From Poteriospumella lacustris (Eukaryota; Sar; Chrysophyceae; Chromulinales; Dinobryaceae): DNA of 44,100 nucleotides. How positions within the stretch are numbered: position 1 is the first letter of the stretch; each line of letters opens with the position of its first letter. The notes beneath the pieces are model-generated. The model was not told where the DNA came from. It worked only from the letters and a program-made list of their open reading frames with translations, and made no database searches. A program made the position numbers and the translations under genes. Shown here in pieces: positions 1 through 10,546 of this stretch. The DNA is taken from NCBI GenBank assembly GCA_008000375.1, contig SMOI01000035.1, forward strand, positions 125,745-169,844. The letters are read 5' to 3'.

Positions 1-620
1 TCACACTCTTCCTGCAATAGTCGGTCAACAAATCGCTGAGATTGGACCCAATGAGCAAACTTCACAACACTGCTTTTGGTTTGCTTCGGCTATGTAGCTC
101 TCCTGCGTTGAGACGACCACAGTTCCAGTTCTTGCGAGGCAAATTTACAACAGTGTCTGTAATTTTCCTTTTATTTTTGCTTCCCACGTTGAATTCGCTG
201 AGACCTGAGACCATTTCCACTCGCGAAACTGAAAGGCTGAACCCCATTTGAGGAGATGAAACGGGTGCAAGGTGCGAAGCCGTTGAACTTCACGTGATGA
301 CGATGAGGGATGAGGAAGGACGAGAAGTGAGCTTTTAACATAGTTTTGGCCGTGTTCTGAATAAGCACTCGACTTGCCGCCATCGATGCACTTCATGCCA
401 CCTGTACGGAAGAAACATATTCATGTCGCAAAGTAAACGGACAACACAAGAAAGATAAAGAGTGTTTTGAACTTGAAGTAGTTTAGAATGAACGTTAACA
501 CCAAAATCAATCAATAACGGCGAGAAAACGCCCAAAGACTGAGCAACAGAAAGCGATCATTTTATTTACATCGATATGAGAGGTGGAAAAGGAGCAGGAA
601 CAAGAAAAAGACAAAAAAGT
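1..620. other. Left-edge non-coding stretch with one weak small ORF
   Basis: I see no convincing gene here. A plus-strand frame from an ATG at 51 to a stop at 251 would give 66 residues. Its start is Arg/Ser/Leu-rich (MSKLHNTAFGLLRLCSS), like a mitochondrial presequence, and a hydrophobic run follows. A GT at about 159 could be a splice donor, so this could be a stray first exon. I find no matching second exon before the VPS9 gene ends at 621. The rest (252-620) is probably 3' flank of that gene. Confidence 0.3.
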
Positions 621-2144
621 TTATGACGTTGCAAGTAGATCGGATCCACCTTCAACAGCTTCGTTCACGGCCGAAGCGGTTGCTGCCGCAATGACTTCAC
701 CTTCTTCGTCATCATCGTCTTCGATCACCACTTTACGGCGATCGCTTGCTTCGGGCAGACTGACCGGTGACAAGGCCTTGGCGGACGATGGAGCAGAAGC
801 CAATGGAGAACTTGGGTACATTTCTTTGAACTCTTGATCTTCTTCGAATGAATGCGGCGACAACGGCCGATAAATTGGGTAGTTGCAAGGGTTACTCAGC
901 CATTGCAGGGCCACATCGTAGTGGCAAGTGGTAAACGCGATGGGAGACGTCGTCGCTTGGACGAAATGATACTGACGCGCGAAAAGCAGCTCGACATAAA
1001 TATCAGGTTTCTGTAGCAGCGCTTGAAGTAGTACCCAAATAAGAATCGGGACCAAATCGTCGGTAGCAAACTCCACATCCTCCAATTGACGTAACCGTAG
1101 CTCACGATCCACATTCGTTTCATTTGTTGAATCCTCTTGGGCCAACGCATCCCGAAGGGATTGCAAATGATGATCCACCGTCTCTTGAATTGCCATTACT
1201 ACTTCCTTCATGAACAATAACTTGTCAGTGGGGGTGATTGTTCTTTGAGGCATTGTCACCAGCAGATGAATGGCTTCCGCCTGCTGTGCTTGGAACAAAG
1301 GTGGAATGTCCAACTCCTTCTGCGTTATTTTCGCCAGCTGTTGGATGTTCGAAATGAATTCCTTCATTGATCGGGACTCTTGTTGTTTAAACCATATAAG
1401 TATATCTGGGCCAATGCTCTTGTGGAGGTAAGATTCGACTATCTGCTCTACTTGTGGTAAAGTAAGTTGCCCTTGGTGGTGACTACCACCATGAGCGGTG
1501 GCGCTCAAACGACTATGCAGAAGCGCACTGAAGTGCTTCCATTTGTGAAAGAGACAATGGCGAAGAGATGGTTGCAATTGGCTGAAACCCTGATGCTGAG
1601 TAAGCGTCGCTAATTGGTGTAAGTCGTAGACAAAATCATCCATTTCGTTGATGATCACTTCCATGTTTGGAAAGGTGCTGATGGCGGCCATGTATTTGCT
1701 CACCAATACACTGCTAATTTCATCATAATCTTCTGGAGATCTCAAACCTCCAGTGAAGGGCTGATTGATGTGGTAGATTGTGACTGTTCGCCCTCCATCC
1801 ACATTGCGTACACTGGTGTTTAAAATCCGAATTCGTCGGGACTGGATAAAACCATCACCCAAAATGAGATATTGGCCTGCAATTGAGCATAGCTTGCCAT
1901 TGATTGTTTTGAAGTCTCCTGGTGTAACATCAGGCATCATTATGTGATTCATGACTGCTCCCTTGGTCATACTACTACCGATGATGGAACTCGATGATGG
2001 ACAGCAAACATAAAAATCGCCATGCAGCACAATGTCACGAAGCTCCGGATAAGAGCACAGTATCCTCAAGAAATCCTCATCGCCGATGAGAGCTTCTACT
2101 TTATTGTTCTTTGGAGGCGTCCACAGTTGGGAGATAAAGTCCAT
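621..2144 (-). CDS. VPS9-domain protein, candidate Rab5-family GEF
   Basis: An uninterrupted 507-residue ORF starts at an ATG (2144) and ends at 621. The C-terminal half has the hallmarks of a VPS9 domain. An acidic motif with a hydrophobic helix, TDDLVPILIWVLLQA, lies at about residues 361-375. The final strand-helix, FTTCHYDVALQWL, is at about 404-416, and the helical bundle before it spans roughly 220-360. VPS9 domains catalyse GDP-GTP exchange on Rab5-type GTPases on endosomes. The N-terminal 200 residues resemble nothing I can name; they may bind a membrane or regulator. No ankyrin, RCC1 or MORN repeats are visible, so this is not an alsin or a Varp. The tail (about 425-507) is Ser/Pro-rich, then strongly acidic (DDDDEEGE), and looks disordered. 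The gene diverges from the kinesin gene. The domain call is fairly secure; the Rab target is inference. Confidence 0.75.
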   Translation of the reverse strand: MDFISQLWTPPKNNKVEALIGDEDFLRILCSYPELRDIVLHGDFYVCCPSSSSIIGSSMTKGAVMNHIMMPDVTPGDFKTINGKLCSIAGQYLILGDGFIQSRRIRILNTSVRNVDGGRTVTIYHINQPFTGGLRSPEDYDEISSVLVSKYMAAISTFPNMEVIINEMDDFVYDLHQLATLTQHQGFSQLQPSLRHCLFHKWKHFSALLHSRLSATAHGGSHHQGQLTLPQVEQIVESYLHKSIGPDILIWFKQQESRSMKEFISNIQQLAKITQKELDIPPLFQAQQAEAIHLLVTMPQRTITPTDKLLFMKEVVMAIQETVDHHLQSLRDALAQEDSTNETNVDRELRLRQLEDVEFATDDLVPILIWVLLQALLQKPDIYVELLFARQYHFVQATTSPIAFTTCHYDVALQWLSNPCNYPIYRPLSPHSFEEDQEFKEMYPSSPLASAPSSAKALSPVSLPEASDRRKVVIEDDDDEEGEVIAAATASAVNEAVEGGSDLLATS

Positions 2145-2634
2145 ATTTGTGAACGTAATCGTCCCAGCTAGTGTTACAACAATCAGAGAGGGAGGGTGAG
2201 GATGAAGAGGGAAGTCGGCGGTGGTGACTACAAGGCCATAGAGAAGTGGTTGACTCGTTTATTTATTTATCAAATAGAAAAATTGAACCGTGAATGCCAA
2301 TGGAATGGAGACAGCGAAATTTTGGCAGTGATGCAGTCAATCCTAAAAATGCCCAAAATCTGTTCTGGGAGAGAGTTTTTACGGAGGATCTATTCGGATT
2401 TTCGCAATCTTTCAGGAAAACTGCGGGTTCGGCTGACTTCGCTTCCAACTGCCATTTTCTGTCGCTTTGGATTATCAATCATCATGGGTAAACTAAACAA
2501 GAATACTTCGATGAATTCATATTGGAGATATCCTTCGAAGATCATCGTCTCTCGTGGCTGGTCTTCTCATTCTATTCCTTTCCCATTCCTTCTCATCTCG
2601 AAACTGTGAAAGATCGATTCAGTCGGCGATAGAC
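2145..2634. promoter_or_regulatory. Divergent intergenic region between VPS9 gene and kinesin
   Basis: This 490-bp gap lies between two start codons that point away from each other, so it should hold both promoters. Just before the kinesin start (about 2565-2605) is a pyrimidine-rich stretch with CTCATTCTATTCC and CCATTCC, loosely like the initiator-type elements of oomycete promoters. ORFs crossing the gap lack ATG starts or any family resemblance. Confidence 0.35.
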
Positions 2635-5600
2635 ATGGATGTCGAGGACGAAAATCTCGAGCTAAAGCTGGAGCTTGCTTCGAGCCGAGCGGAGGGAGAA
2701 AAACTTCGATCCCAATTGGAAAATTCCACGAAGCAATTGGAGCGTTTATCGCGTTCTGAAGCGGATCTTATCAACCAGCTAAATGTTGCAACCAAGGTTA
2801 TCGGCGACAATCGAATCGACTTGGATGATTTGACATTTCGCATTGGAAGTGCAGATGTGGAAATTAAACTCTATAAAAATGAGCTACAGGACTTGCGAAA
2901 CAAGCTTCTCGTGTCTGAAAAGGAAGCGAAATCCCTACGGGAACAAGTCGAGGATCTGAAAAGCGGGGCGTACATTACTAGAACACAAACAGAATCATCA
3001 ATCAATTTTCGCCTGTCGGCATCCTATGCACAAGGTGAAGATGAAACAGACTTTGGAGTTGGTCATGATTTGATCCATGATCATGATCATCAAGAAAAGG
3101 AATCCAAAATCAAAGGTTTAGAGAAACTGGTCGAGGAACTGCATGCGTCGCTGCATTCCGCAGAGGAGGAGAACGGAACACTTCGAACCATGTTGGAAAA
3201 AACGGCTTCTGATTCAGCAAGGCCAAATGAAGTGGTCGATTCTGTCATCAATGTCAAGGCTGATATGGCAGCACAGCTCGTTGCCAAAGACGCGGAAGTG
3301 GCTGCGTTGAAGACAGCTCATGAAGAAGAGCTTTACCATTTGCGCGTCTCCAAAGAAGAAGAAATTCATGCTCTGAGAGCCTCCACAAATGAGGAGCTCG
3401 CAAGGCTGCAAAAAGCTGTCGAAGAATTGGAGGCCGAGAAGGCGGAGCTGCAGCAGCACTACGATATGCTGAGTGCGAAACAGGAGTACCTGGCACAGAC
3501 TGTCCCGTCATCTTTTACGAAGCCTTCTGAACTGACCATCAGCACCAACGATTCCGTCGGTATTGGAGCTAACCCCAATCGATCATCCAGGGAAATTGTT
3601 TCCAGTCAAACGTCGTTGGAGAGAGCCGTCCAGCTGTACGTCAAAGAGGGCAAAAACGACGACGTTTTGCAGGAAATGAATAACTTGGTACGACTTGTAT
3701 CCACCATTTGTTTCCTCCCTTTCAATTCTAACATGTGTCTTCCTCAGGTGACAAAATTCGAAAAATTGAAAACAAGAAACACATTACTGCTGAACAAGCT
3801 GCAGTCGGCGCGTGGCAATATTCAAGTTTGCTGTCGTACCCGCCCAGCCAGCAACGAAGAATTCGGAGCAGGTGGCAAGGTTATTGTGGATGGCCACGAT
3901 GAGAGTGAGTTGTCTTGTTACGATTGGAAAGTAGAATCATGGAAACCATTCGGCTTTGATCACGTCTGGCCGCCGGAGGCAACCCAAGCTGACGTCTTCT
4001 CCGATGTGGAACCGTTGATCGCTTCTGTCGCAGGTATGTTTGTGTCAAGTTCAGTGGCAGCCTTCATGCGACTAACTTCCATTGCCTTCATTCTTTAAGA
4101 CGGGTTCAATGTATGTATTTTCGCGTATGGACAAACGGGTTCCGGTAAAACGTACACGATGGAGGGCTACGGCACCGACTACGGCATTTACTATCGCTCG
4201 ATTCAGAAGCTCTTCGAGTTGGTTCAATCAAAATCGTTTGGTCAATCAACTTCTTATGCAAGCGCTTCTACACCGACCAATGGCGGAACGTCGACAAACA
4301 ACGGGGCCACCAAGAAGCCTCCACTGTCGCACTTACCCAGCAGTGCCCACGCGAGCGCCAATCTCCGTCGTCAATCGTTAACGCCCAACAGTGCTGGTGG
4401 AACAGGCTTTTCTGCTTTAGAAAAAGTGTTTGGTAGTGTTGGCTCTGCCCGCAGTAGCGGGGCGGGCAAACATGGACTGGGATCCGAGACTAACAGCAAG
4501 CCCTCCAGTTTCCGCAGTGACCAATCCAATGACATTCCTGTCATCTCATCTGATCAGTTGTCTGATTCCAGTGAATCTTCCGCCAATGCAGGTTCTTCAA
4601 CGTTTGTCAGTGGCAATACACCCTCGGGAAAGAGTTTGGTGAAGCAACCATCGCTCTTCGAGTTCTCGAACCCCATCAGTCGACGTCGATCGACCTTGCA
4701 TGTCAGCAGCAGTCAAGCACCTTCTGAACCTCGCAAAGACAGTACGGCTGATGATTATGGTCTTATTGCGGATCGTGAATCATCACAGCCAGTGGTAAAA
4801 GCAAAGATTGAGATGTCCATGTTGGAGATTTACAACGAACAGGTCTATGACTTGTTGACCGATCGGTGGACGACCACGACAGCGACGTTCTCTACCAGTA
4901 GCAACCCCAATAGTGCATCCACTACCAATGGCAATGGCAGTATGGCGTTGGATCTGCGCCAAGGAACAGATGGACAAGTGGTAGTGAACGGTCTCAGTAC
5001 GATGGAAGTCAGAGACATGCAGGAGGCCATGGCCGTCTTCGCCAAGGGTGCATCCAATAGAGCAACCGCTTCCACACAACTGAATGCTCATAGCAGTCGT
5101 TCGCATTTGATCGTTCAAATCGATATCATTACCGAAGGGGCCGATGATTCGGCAGGTATTCATTCGAAGCTGTTCTTGGTCGATCTGGCGGGCTCCGAAC
5201 GCATTGAAAAGAGTGGTGCCACGGGATCGGTGCTGAAGGAAGCACAGTATATCAACAAGAGTCTGTTAGCGCTCGGTGATGTCATGGAGGCTCTCGATAA
5301 GAAGCAATCGCACGTTCCCTATCGCAATTCCAAGCTTACGCATTTGCTGCAAAATGCATTGGGTGGCAATGCTCGTTGTATGATGATTGCGAACGTCTGC
5401 CCTACCGATTTGACATACGACGAAACGATGTTTACGCTCCAATTTGCCACGCGAGTACGCAACATCAACTTGGGCGTGGCCCATCGCAACTCCAACGTGA
5501 AAAACTTGGAAGAAGCGTTGAAGGTCACACGTATGGAAAATCGTGAGTTGAAACGGAAGCGTCAAGCCCTGGAAGAAGCCCTGAACATCGCCAAGAAGGA

Positions 5601-8036
5601 AGGATCGACGGCCAAAATAGGCGACAAGTTTTCGGATGCGAAGATCAAACAAATGGAAGAAACAAAGAAAGTGGCGGATGCTTTGATTCAACAGCTACAA
5701 CGACAGCTGCACGACGCGAACGCGAAGATTTTGGAAGAACGACGTTTGCGTGAACAAGCTGGTGTCGATGCTGAGTTGCTGCAACGAAATTTGAAGAAGA
5801 CGATGGACCAGTTGAAGCAAGAACAAGAGAAAGCACGACGATTGGCGTCTGCTTCATCTTCAGCGGTTGCAACCCCGTCGTCTCATTACGGTGGAAGTCG
5901 CCTTACGACACCGACGGCGGCACCTCGGACGCCCACAGCCGCTGGTTCATCGACGTTGCATACTTCTCCAGCCCCCGCTGCCCATACACCAACCAGCACG
6001 CTTCCACCATCTCGCCACACTCCGTCGGCTGCATCGCCAACGCCAGTCGGCACTCGGACGGTTCGCGCTCCTTCACCTGCTGTACCCACCGCCGGAGGCT
6101 CACCGGCGAAAAAGCCATCACGTGAGCCTTCTCCCGTCGTTCGTACTTCAACGTCTTCCAGTGCAGTAGCGTCCAAACAGACGAAACCCTCGACCAACTC
6201 TTCCAGCCACGCTGGAATCGCTGCCACCAATCGCTCATCTACTGCTACTGTCGATCAGAAGGCCGATCGTTCTGCGAGAGAACATGTGACTGCATCCGAA
6301 ACGCCGGTAGCATTGCCGACGCCAGCTGCAGCGAAGGAGATCACTGCACCGCCTCCACCATCGTACGACGAGGCGGTTGCACCATCGCCGATGTCGTCGC
6401 CTTCATCGGAAGCAAAGCGATCGTCAGCATCACCTTACAAAGCCGCCTTCGCCGCCATGATCCAGAAGCAGCAAGCCGTAAACACTCGGTCATCTACATC
6501 GGCATCGCCAACACGTGCAGCCAGCGTTACGGATTCTGTTACAACCGTCGCTACTACTGCCACCAAACCGCCACCGTCGCCCCGAAAGGATGTCATCGCC
6601 GCTGCTGCCGTTGAAGAAAAAGCACCGACAGCATTGTCAAATGCTGCAGCTCGATCGGCCTTTCAAAAGGCATTGGACGACAGTTCCGATGACGAGGAGA
6701 TATTCGAAGGTAAGCAGCTCTTCCGTTTGCGTTTGCTCGCCTGTCCCATTTCCTTCATTTCCTTCGTATCTCACGCGCCTTTCCACTATATTAGTGCTCA
6801 TTCCCGATGCCAAGACGATTGGCAATGAAGAAGAGAAGGTACAGGAGTCCAGTAGAGGTCGCCCAGGCATGGGTGAGAAGAAAGTGTCACTGGATATGAT
6901 CCTCGACGATTTGTCGGTGGCTTCCGTCGATGACATCTCGTTGACAGAGTTAAGCCAGAGCACCACTGCCAGTAGTCATGGTTCGCATGCAACTTCTACA
7001 TTGGCGAAACGCATTGCGAAGTCGAATCCAGGTCTCTTTCAACCCGGATTGGTAGATGACGAACTGGCGTCGGCCGTCAATGCGACCGCTCGTGGGGCAC
7101 CTCGGCCCTCGCCATCATCTCGCAACAGACGTTTGTCTGCGTCTCCTCAGACGCCAGGCAGTGTCGCGTCGTCTCGACGTCAATCACCAATGCCGTCGCC
7201 AACGACTCGTGGGCCAATGGTGGTTACACCGACGTCCAAAATATCACCGGTGCGATCTGCTGCCTCTCCGGCCACTACTGCTTCAGCACGTGCTGCCATG
7301 GTAACCACCAGTAGCCCCCATTACCGTAAACCTGGACAAAGCACCCCCTCCGATGGTAACTCAGTGGTGAGCAATGGAAGTCGCCGTCCAATCGCAAATG
7401 GTGCTTCGACTCCTCCAGCGACCACAGGAGTGGCTTCCAGAGCCCCTTTCAGCCAGAGTGGTAACCATCCACGTGCGGCGGCTCAATTGCGCCAAGTGAT
7501 TAGCAGCGTTTCTACCCCCTCTGCGACTGGTACATCGGCAAACTCGGGTGGCACTCCCAGCGCCGTACCGAAGCGTATATCGACATCGGCGACTACCACA
7601 CCGACAACGCATACCGCACTGAAGTCCCCATCCTCCGCATCGACTGCCTCACGTATCCCAGCGAAGACGCCTCCCACCTCGTCGTCGGTCGCTACTGCCA
7701 GTCGTGGTGCTACCCCGAGGACACCTGCGACACCCGGTGCCACGCCAACGTTGAAACAGCTCGTCTCCGAGAACAACGCACCATACCAACAACATGTACC
7801 CGTCTCGGCGTTGCAAAAGACACCTCCATCGATCAGTGATCGCGCAAAGGCCGCACTTGACGTGCACAAGGTAAGACAACCTCGTTTGTAGTATATTCCT
7901 GGTTTTGTGAAGCGACTAATGCCGGTGGTTCGTTGAATATGAAAAGAATCGTATGGCTCTGCGGGATACGGAGAAGACCGAAAAGACTCGATCGATGAAA
8001 TTCCTCGAGAAAACCCCACCGTCCGCCCGTAAGTAG
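2635..8036 (+). CDS. Kinesin-14-like motor protein, 5 exons, 1704 aa
   Basis: Exons are 2635-3687, 3748-4033, 4100-6709, 6795-7870 and 7947-8036. Their summed length is 5115 nt, exactly in frame. The start is the ATG at 2635; the frame is open upstream but has no earlier ATG. An N-terminal coiled coil (about residues 1-370) runs into a motor starting NIQVCCRTRP (about 375). Neck-before-motor is the kinesin-14 arrangement, typical of minus-end-directed motors. The P-loop GQTGSGKT (457-464) is rebuilt only by splicing intron 2. Switch I is NAHSSRSH (about 775) and switch II is DLAGSERIEKSG (about 808), so the ATPase looks intact. A Ser-rich insertion of about 185 residues (about 492-676) interrupts the motor before the strand MSMLEIYNEQVYDLL. 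After the motor come a second coiled coil and a long Ser/Thr/Pro-rich basic tail. The tail holds an EB1-type SxIP motif, SRIP, at 1602-1605. A donor-like GTAAGT overlaps the stop codon. Confidence 0.88.
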
Positions 8037-8968
8037 TACCACACGTTGGGTCTAGTGGGCGTCACCGGGGCCATGTGGTGGCCGGTGGAGGTTTAGTAAG
8101 CATGAAATCGAGTTGGTGTTGTGGCGCTGCTGCTACGTCCGTTCCTTCGTAGTCGCCTGCGTCGCCCCATCGCTCGTTTCGTAGCTGCATGAAGCTGCCT
8201 CCTCTCGCCTTCCGCGCGTGCGTCCTGTATCGGCATGCGCATGAGCGCGGCCGTTCTTCAAATTGCTTTTTCAAATACCCCCTTTTTGATTTCTGCTTGT
8301 GCCATTTTGAGCTGTGGGTGCGTTGTTGTGTCGCTGAAGAGAGGGCCGTTTCACTTCTTGGTGGTCTCGGTCTGTAGCCATCACTTCGTATTCTGTGCGA
8401 ATATTTGTGCTGCTTTTTTTTGTTTTGTTTCTTTTGTTTGTTCTGTGCGTTGCTTCCATAGTGTGTTTCTTGTTGGTTTGTTTCTTTCGTGTGTTCGTTG
8501 CTGTGCGTACATCGGGGATGACCTGATAATGTCGGTGAGGCGAATTGGTTTTCGCATTTCATGTGGCTGCTGCCTCGTTCGCGCCTTGGTATGTGTCGTG
8601 TGCGAAGATACGTTTGACGTGTCTCAGCGCGATGATGTGATCCACTATCAGCGGAATCGTTGGTGGGTTCGGTCTTTGTTTGTTTTGTTCGTCGGCGAAC
8701 GATTCATGTGAGGGCGGCCCGTCGACCGTTAAAGATATAATTACGATCCTATTGCTAAGTTGCTAACAACACTATTGGATATCCGTGTGAGGGGAAGTGG
8801 GGTGGGAAAGGGGGTGGGTTCCTGCTACACTGCTCGCCAGAACACCCCCCTCCCCCCAGAAAGAAACAAATTTGGAACCTCGCCAAGCACACACGTGGGG
8901 AAACACAGAAATAGAGAAGGGCTGTTTCTTCGGAGATGGAGATGATGGGCAGAGCATCAAGTAGAACG
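8037..8968. other. Gap between kinesin and MFS 3' ends
   Basis: The two flanking genes converge here, so the 930 bp should be mostly 3' UTR and terminators. It includes a T/G-rich low-complexity run (about 8400-8500) and C/G homopolymer-rich sequence (about 8800-8860). Long frames on both strands are low-complexity Cys/Phe/Val strings without family resemblance. An alternative last kinesin exon (8097-8152) could lie at the left end. I see no other gene. Confidence 0.5.
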
Positions 8969-10546
8969 TCAATGGTCGACAGCGTTGTACCGTAGGATCG
9001 ACGACGACATTGCGATTCCCTCGTCGTCATTCATTAGTCCTGCATCAACCGCAGCGCCTGCAGCAGCAGATATGGCACTGCGGCTGTTGCTTCGGCTGGT
9101 GGAGACCGTCGTTGCATTGTGCTTGTTGTTGTTCTCTGCGGTACGGTCTTCATCTTCATCATGGACGGCGAAAAACAAGGCCACAAACGACGCTGCATAC
9201 AACGACCCGGCCGCCAAGAACGGCAACGATCGCATTGGTGGTTGCATTTGCGCTCCATACGAATACAATGCTGGAAACAACAGTGATCCTACGGCAATCG
9301 CCAAGGTCTTAATGCTCGCCAAGGCACCCTGCAGATTCGCTTGATACTTGTCCCCATCGGGAAGCAAGAGACTCTCCTTCACAATCAAGGCCTTGAACGC
9401 TGGATAATGAATGACACCCAAGCAACACAGAATATTCACGACATACAGTTCCCACGACTCTGTACATCCAGCGATCAACATGCTTTGCAATCCCGACAAT
9501 AACAAACTCACGAGGGTGGCGTTCTTCTCATTGAAACAACCCGGAATCAAAAACTTGATCAAAATTCCTTGAGAAATGGCATTGGTCAAGCCATGAAACG
9601 CCAAATACATACCAATCGATCGTGCGGGTGCTTGAAACTCTGCTGCCATGTAAATATACATGATAAAATTGAGTCCTGTCGTAATCGTACAAAAGAACAA
9701 TGGCAGCGACAAGAGTCGCAGCTTCACAGAGGACAAGTGAATGCTTAGGCCCACCAATGGATTGATTGACACTTCGGAATAATCGTTGCGTGCCATTTTG
9801 CGGTGAAAGCTTCGGCGAGATCGCGAATCCATTCGAAGGGTTGTCGTTTCTTCCAGATACAAAAAGGTAAGTACCGCTCCACATAACGATGCACAAGCCG
9901 ACAACGCAAAGCACAACGGCAACGAAATCTCGCTTAAATAACCACCCAAATATGGCCCAATCACAAAAGCAATACCAATCATGGAGCCTAGCAATCCATA
10001 CTGCTGACTGACAGGATCACCTCGGTAAACAGCGATGTCGGTGACGATGGCGAATGCCGTGGGGATACCAGCATCAAAGAGTCCTGACAGGGCGCGAGTG
10101 ATAAAGATCATCGGGATTGATGGGAAACATGCCAGTAAGACAAATTCAACAGCGCAAATCACAAAAGCTAAAATGAAGACAGGCTTTCGACCTTTCGCAT
10201 CTGCCAAACTACCAAGCACCGGTGCCACAAAGAACTCAAGGATGTAGCGCACGAAGTTCGCTAATCCATACAAAACCGACGATTTGGCAGAATCTTGTGC
10301 CGTGAGTTTGAGAATCAAACTTGGCAAAGCAGGGATGAGAATCGTAAACGCGAAGCCGTAAATAATGAACAGAAGGCAAATCGTTACATACGAAGCCTTT
10401 CGATCGTCGTCGCGTTTTCGGGCGATCACTTTCTCTTCATCTCCATCAGTTGAGCAATCGTCATCGAAAATGCTTCGATATGACTGGAAACTGTTACTCT
10501 TGGAAAATTTCGACTCCATCCCCCGCGATTCCTTCGACGCGAACAT
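8969..10546 (-). CDS. Major facilitator superfamily transporter
   Basis: The gene is an intron-less 525-residue ORF. It starts at the ATG at 10546; the frame runs three codons further up to a GTG, which I reject. About 12 hydrophobic segments follow a hydrophilic, charged N-terminus of about 50 residues. The MFS signature between helices 2 and 3 is clear (GSLADAKGRKPVF), followed by RALSGLFDAG in helix 4, the layout of TCR/TetA-like and MFSD10/MFSD14-like drug:H+ antiporters. The substrate cannot be read from sequence. The C-terminal tail is acidic and Asn/Ser/Ala-rich and probably cytosolic. The protein should sit in the plasma or an internal membrane. A decayed relic of the same family lies downstream, beyond the cyclin gene, in the same orientation (15385-15555), so the gene has been duplicated locally. 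Confidence 0.88.
   Translation of the reverse strand: MFASKESRGMESKFSKSNSFQSYRSIFDDDCSTDGDEEKVIARKRDDDRKASYVTICLLFIIYGFAFTILIPALPSLILKLTAQDSAKSSVLYGLANFVRYILEFFVAPVLGSLADAKGRKPVFILAFVICAVEFVLLACFPSIPMIFITRALSGLFDAGIPTAFAIVTDIAVYRGDPVSQQYGLLGSMIGIAFVIGPYLGGYLSEISLPLCFALSACASLCGAVLTFLYLEETTTLRMDSRSRRSFHRKMARNDYSEVSINPLVGLSIHLSSVKLRLLSLPLFFCTITTGLNFIMYIYMAAEFQAPARSIGMYLAFHGLTNAISQGILIKFLIPGCFNEKNATLVSLLLSGLQSMLIAGCTESWELYVVNILCCLGVIHYPAFKALIVKESLLLPDGDKYQANLQGALASIKTLAIAVGSLLFPALYSYGAQMQPPMRSLPFLAAGSLYAASFVALFFAVHDEDEDRTAENNNKHNATTVSTSRSNSRSAISAAAGAAVDAGLMNDDEGIAMSSSILRYNAVDH

Noticed and set aside
2554-2634. Extension of the kinesin ORF upstream of 2635
   Set aside because: The frame opens at GTG with no ATG; the sequence is pyrimidine-rich and looks like promoter or 5' UTR.
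8235-8711. 158-codon plus ORF with many Cys/Phe/Val
   Set aside because: It results from T/G-rich low complexity in a 3' gap, and resembles no family.
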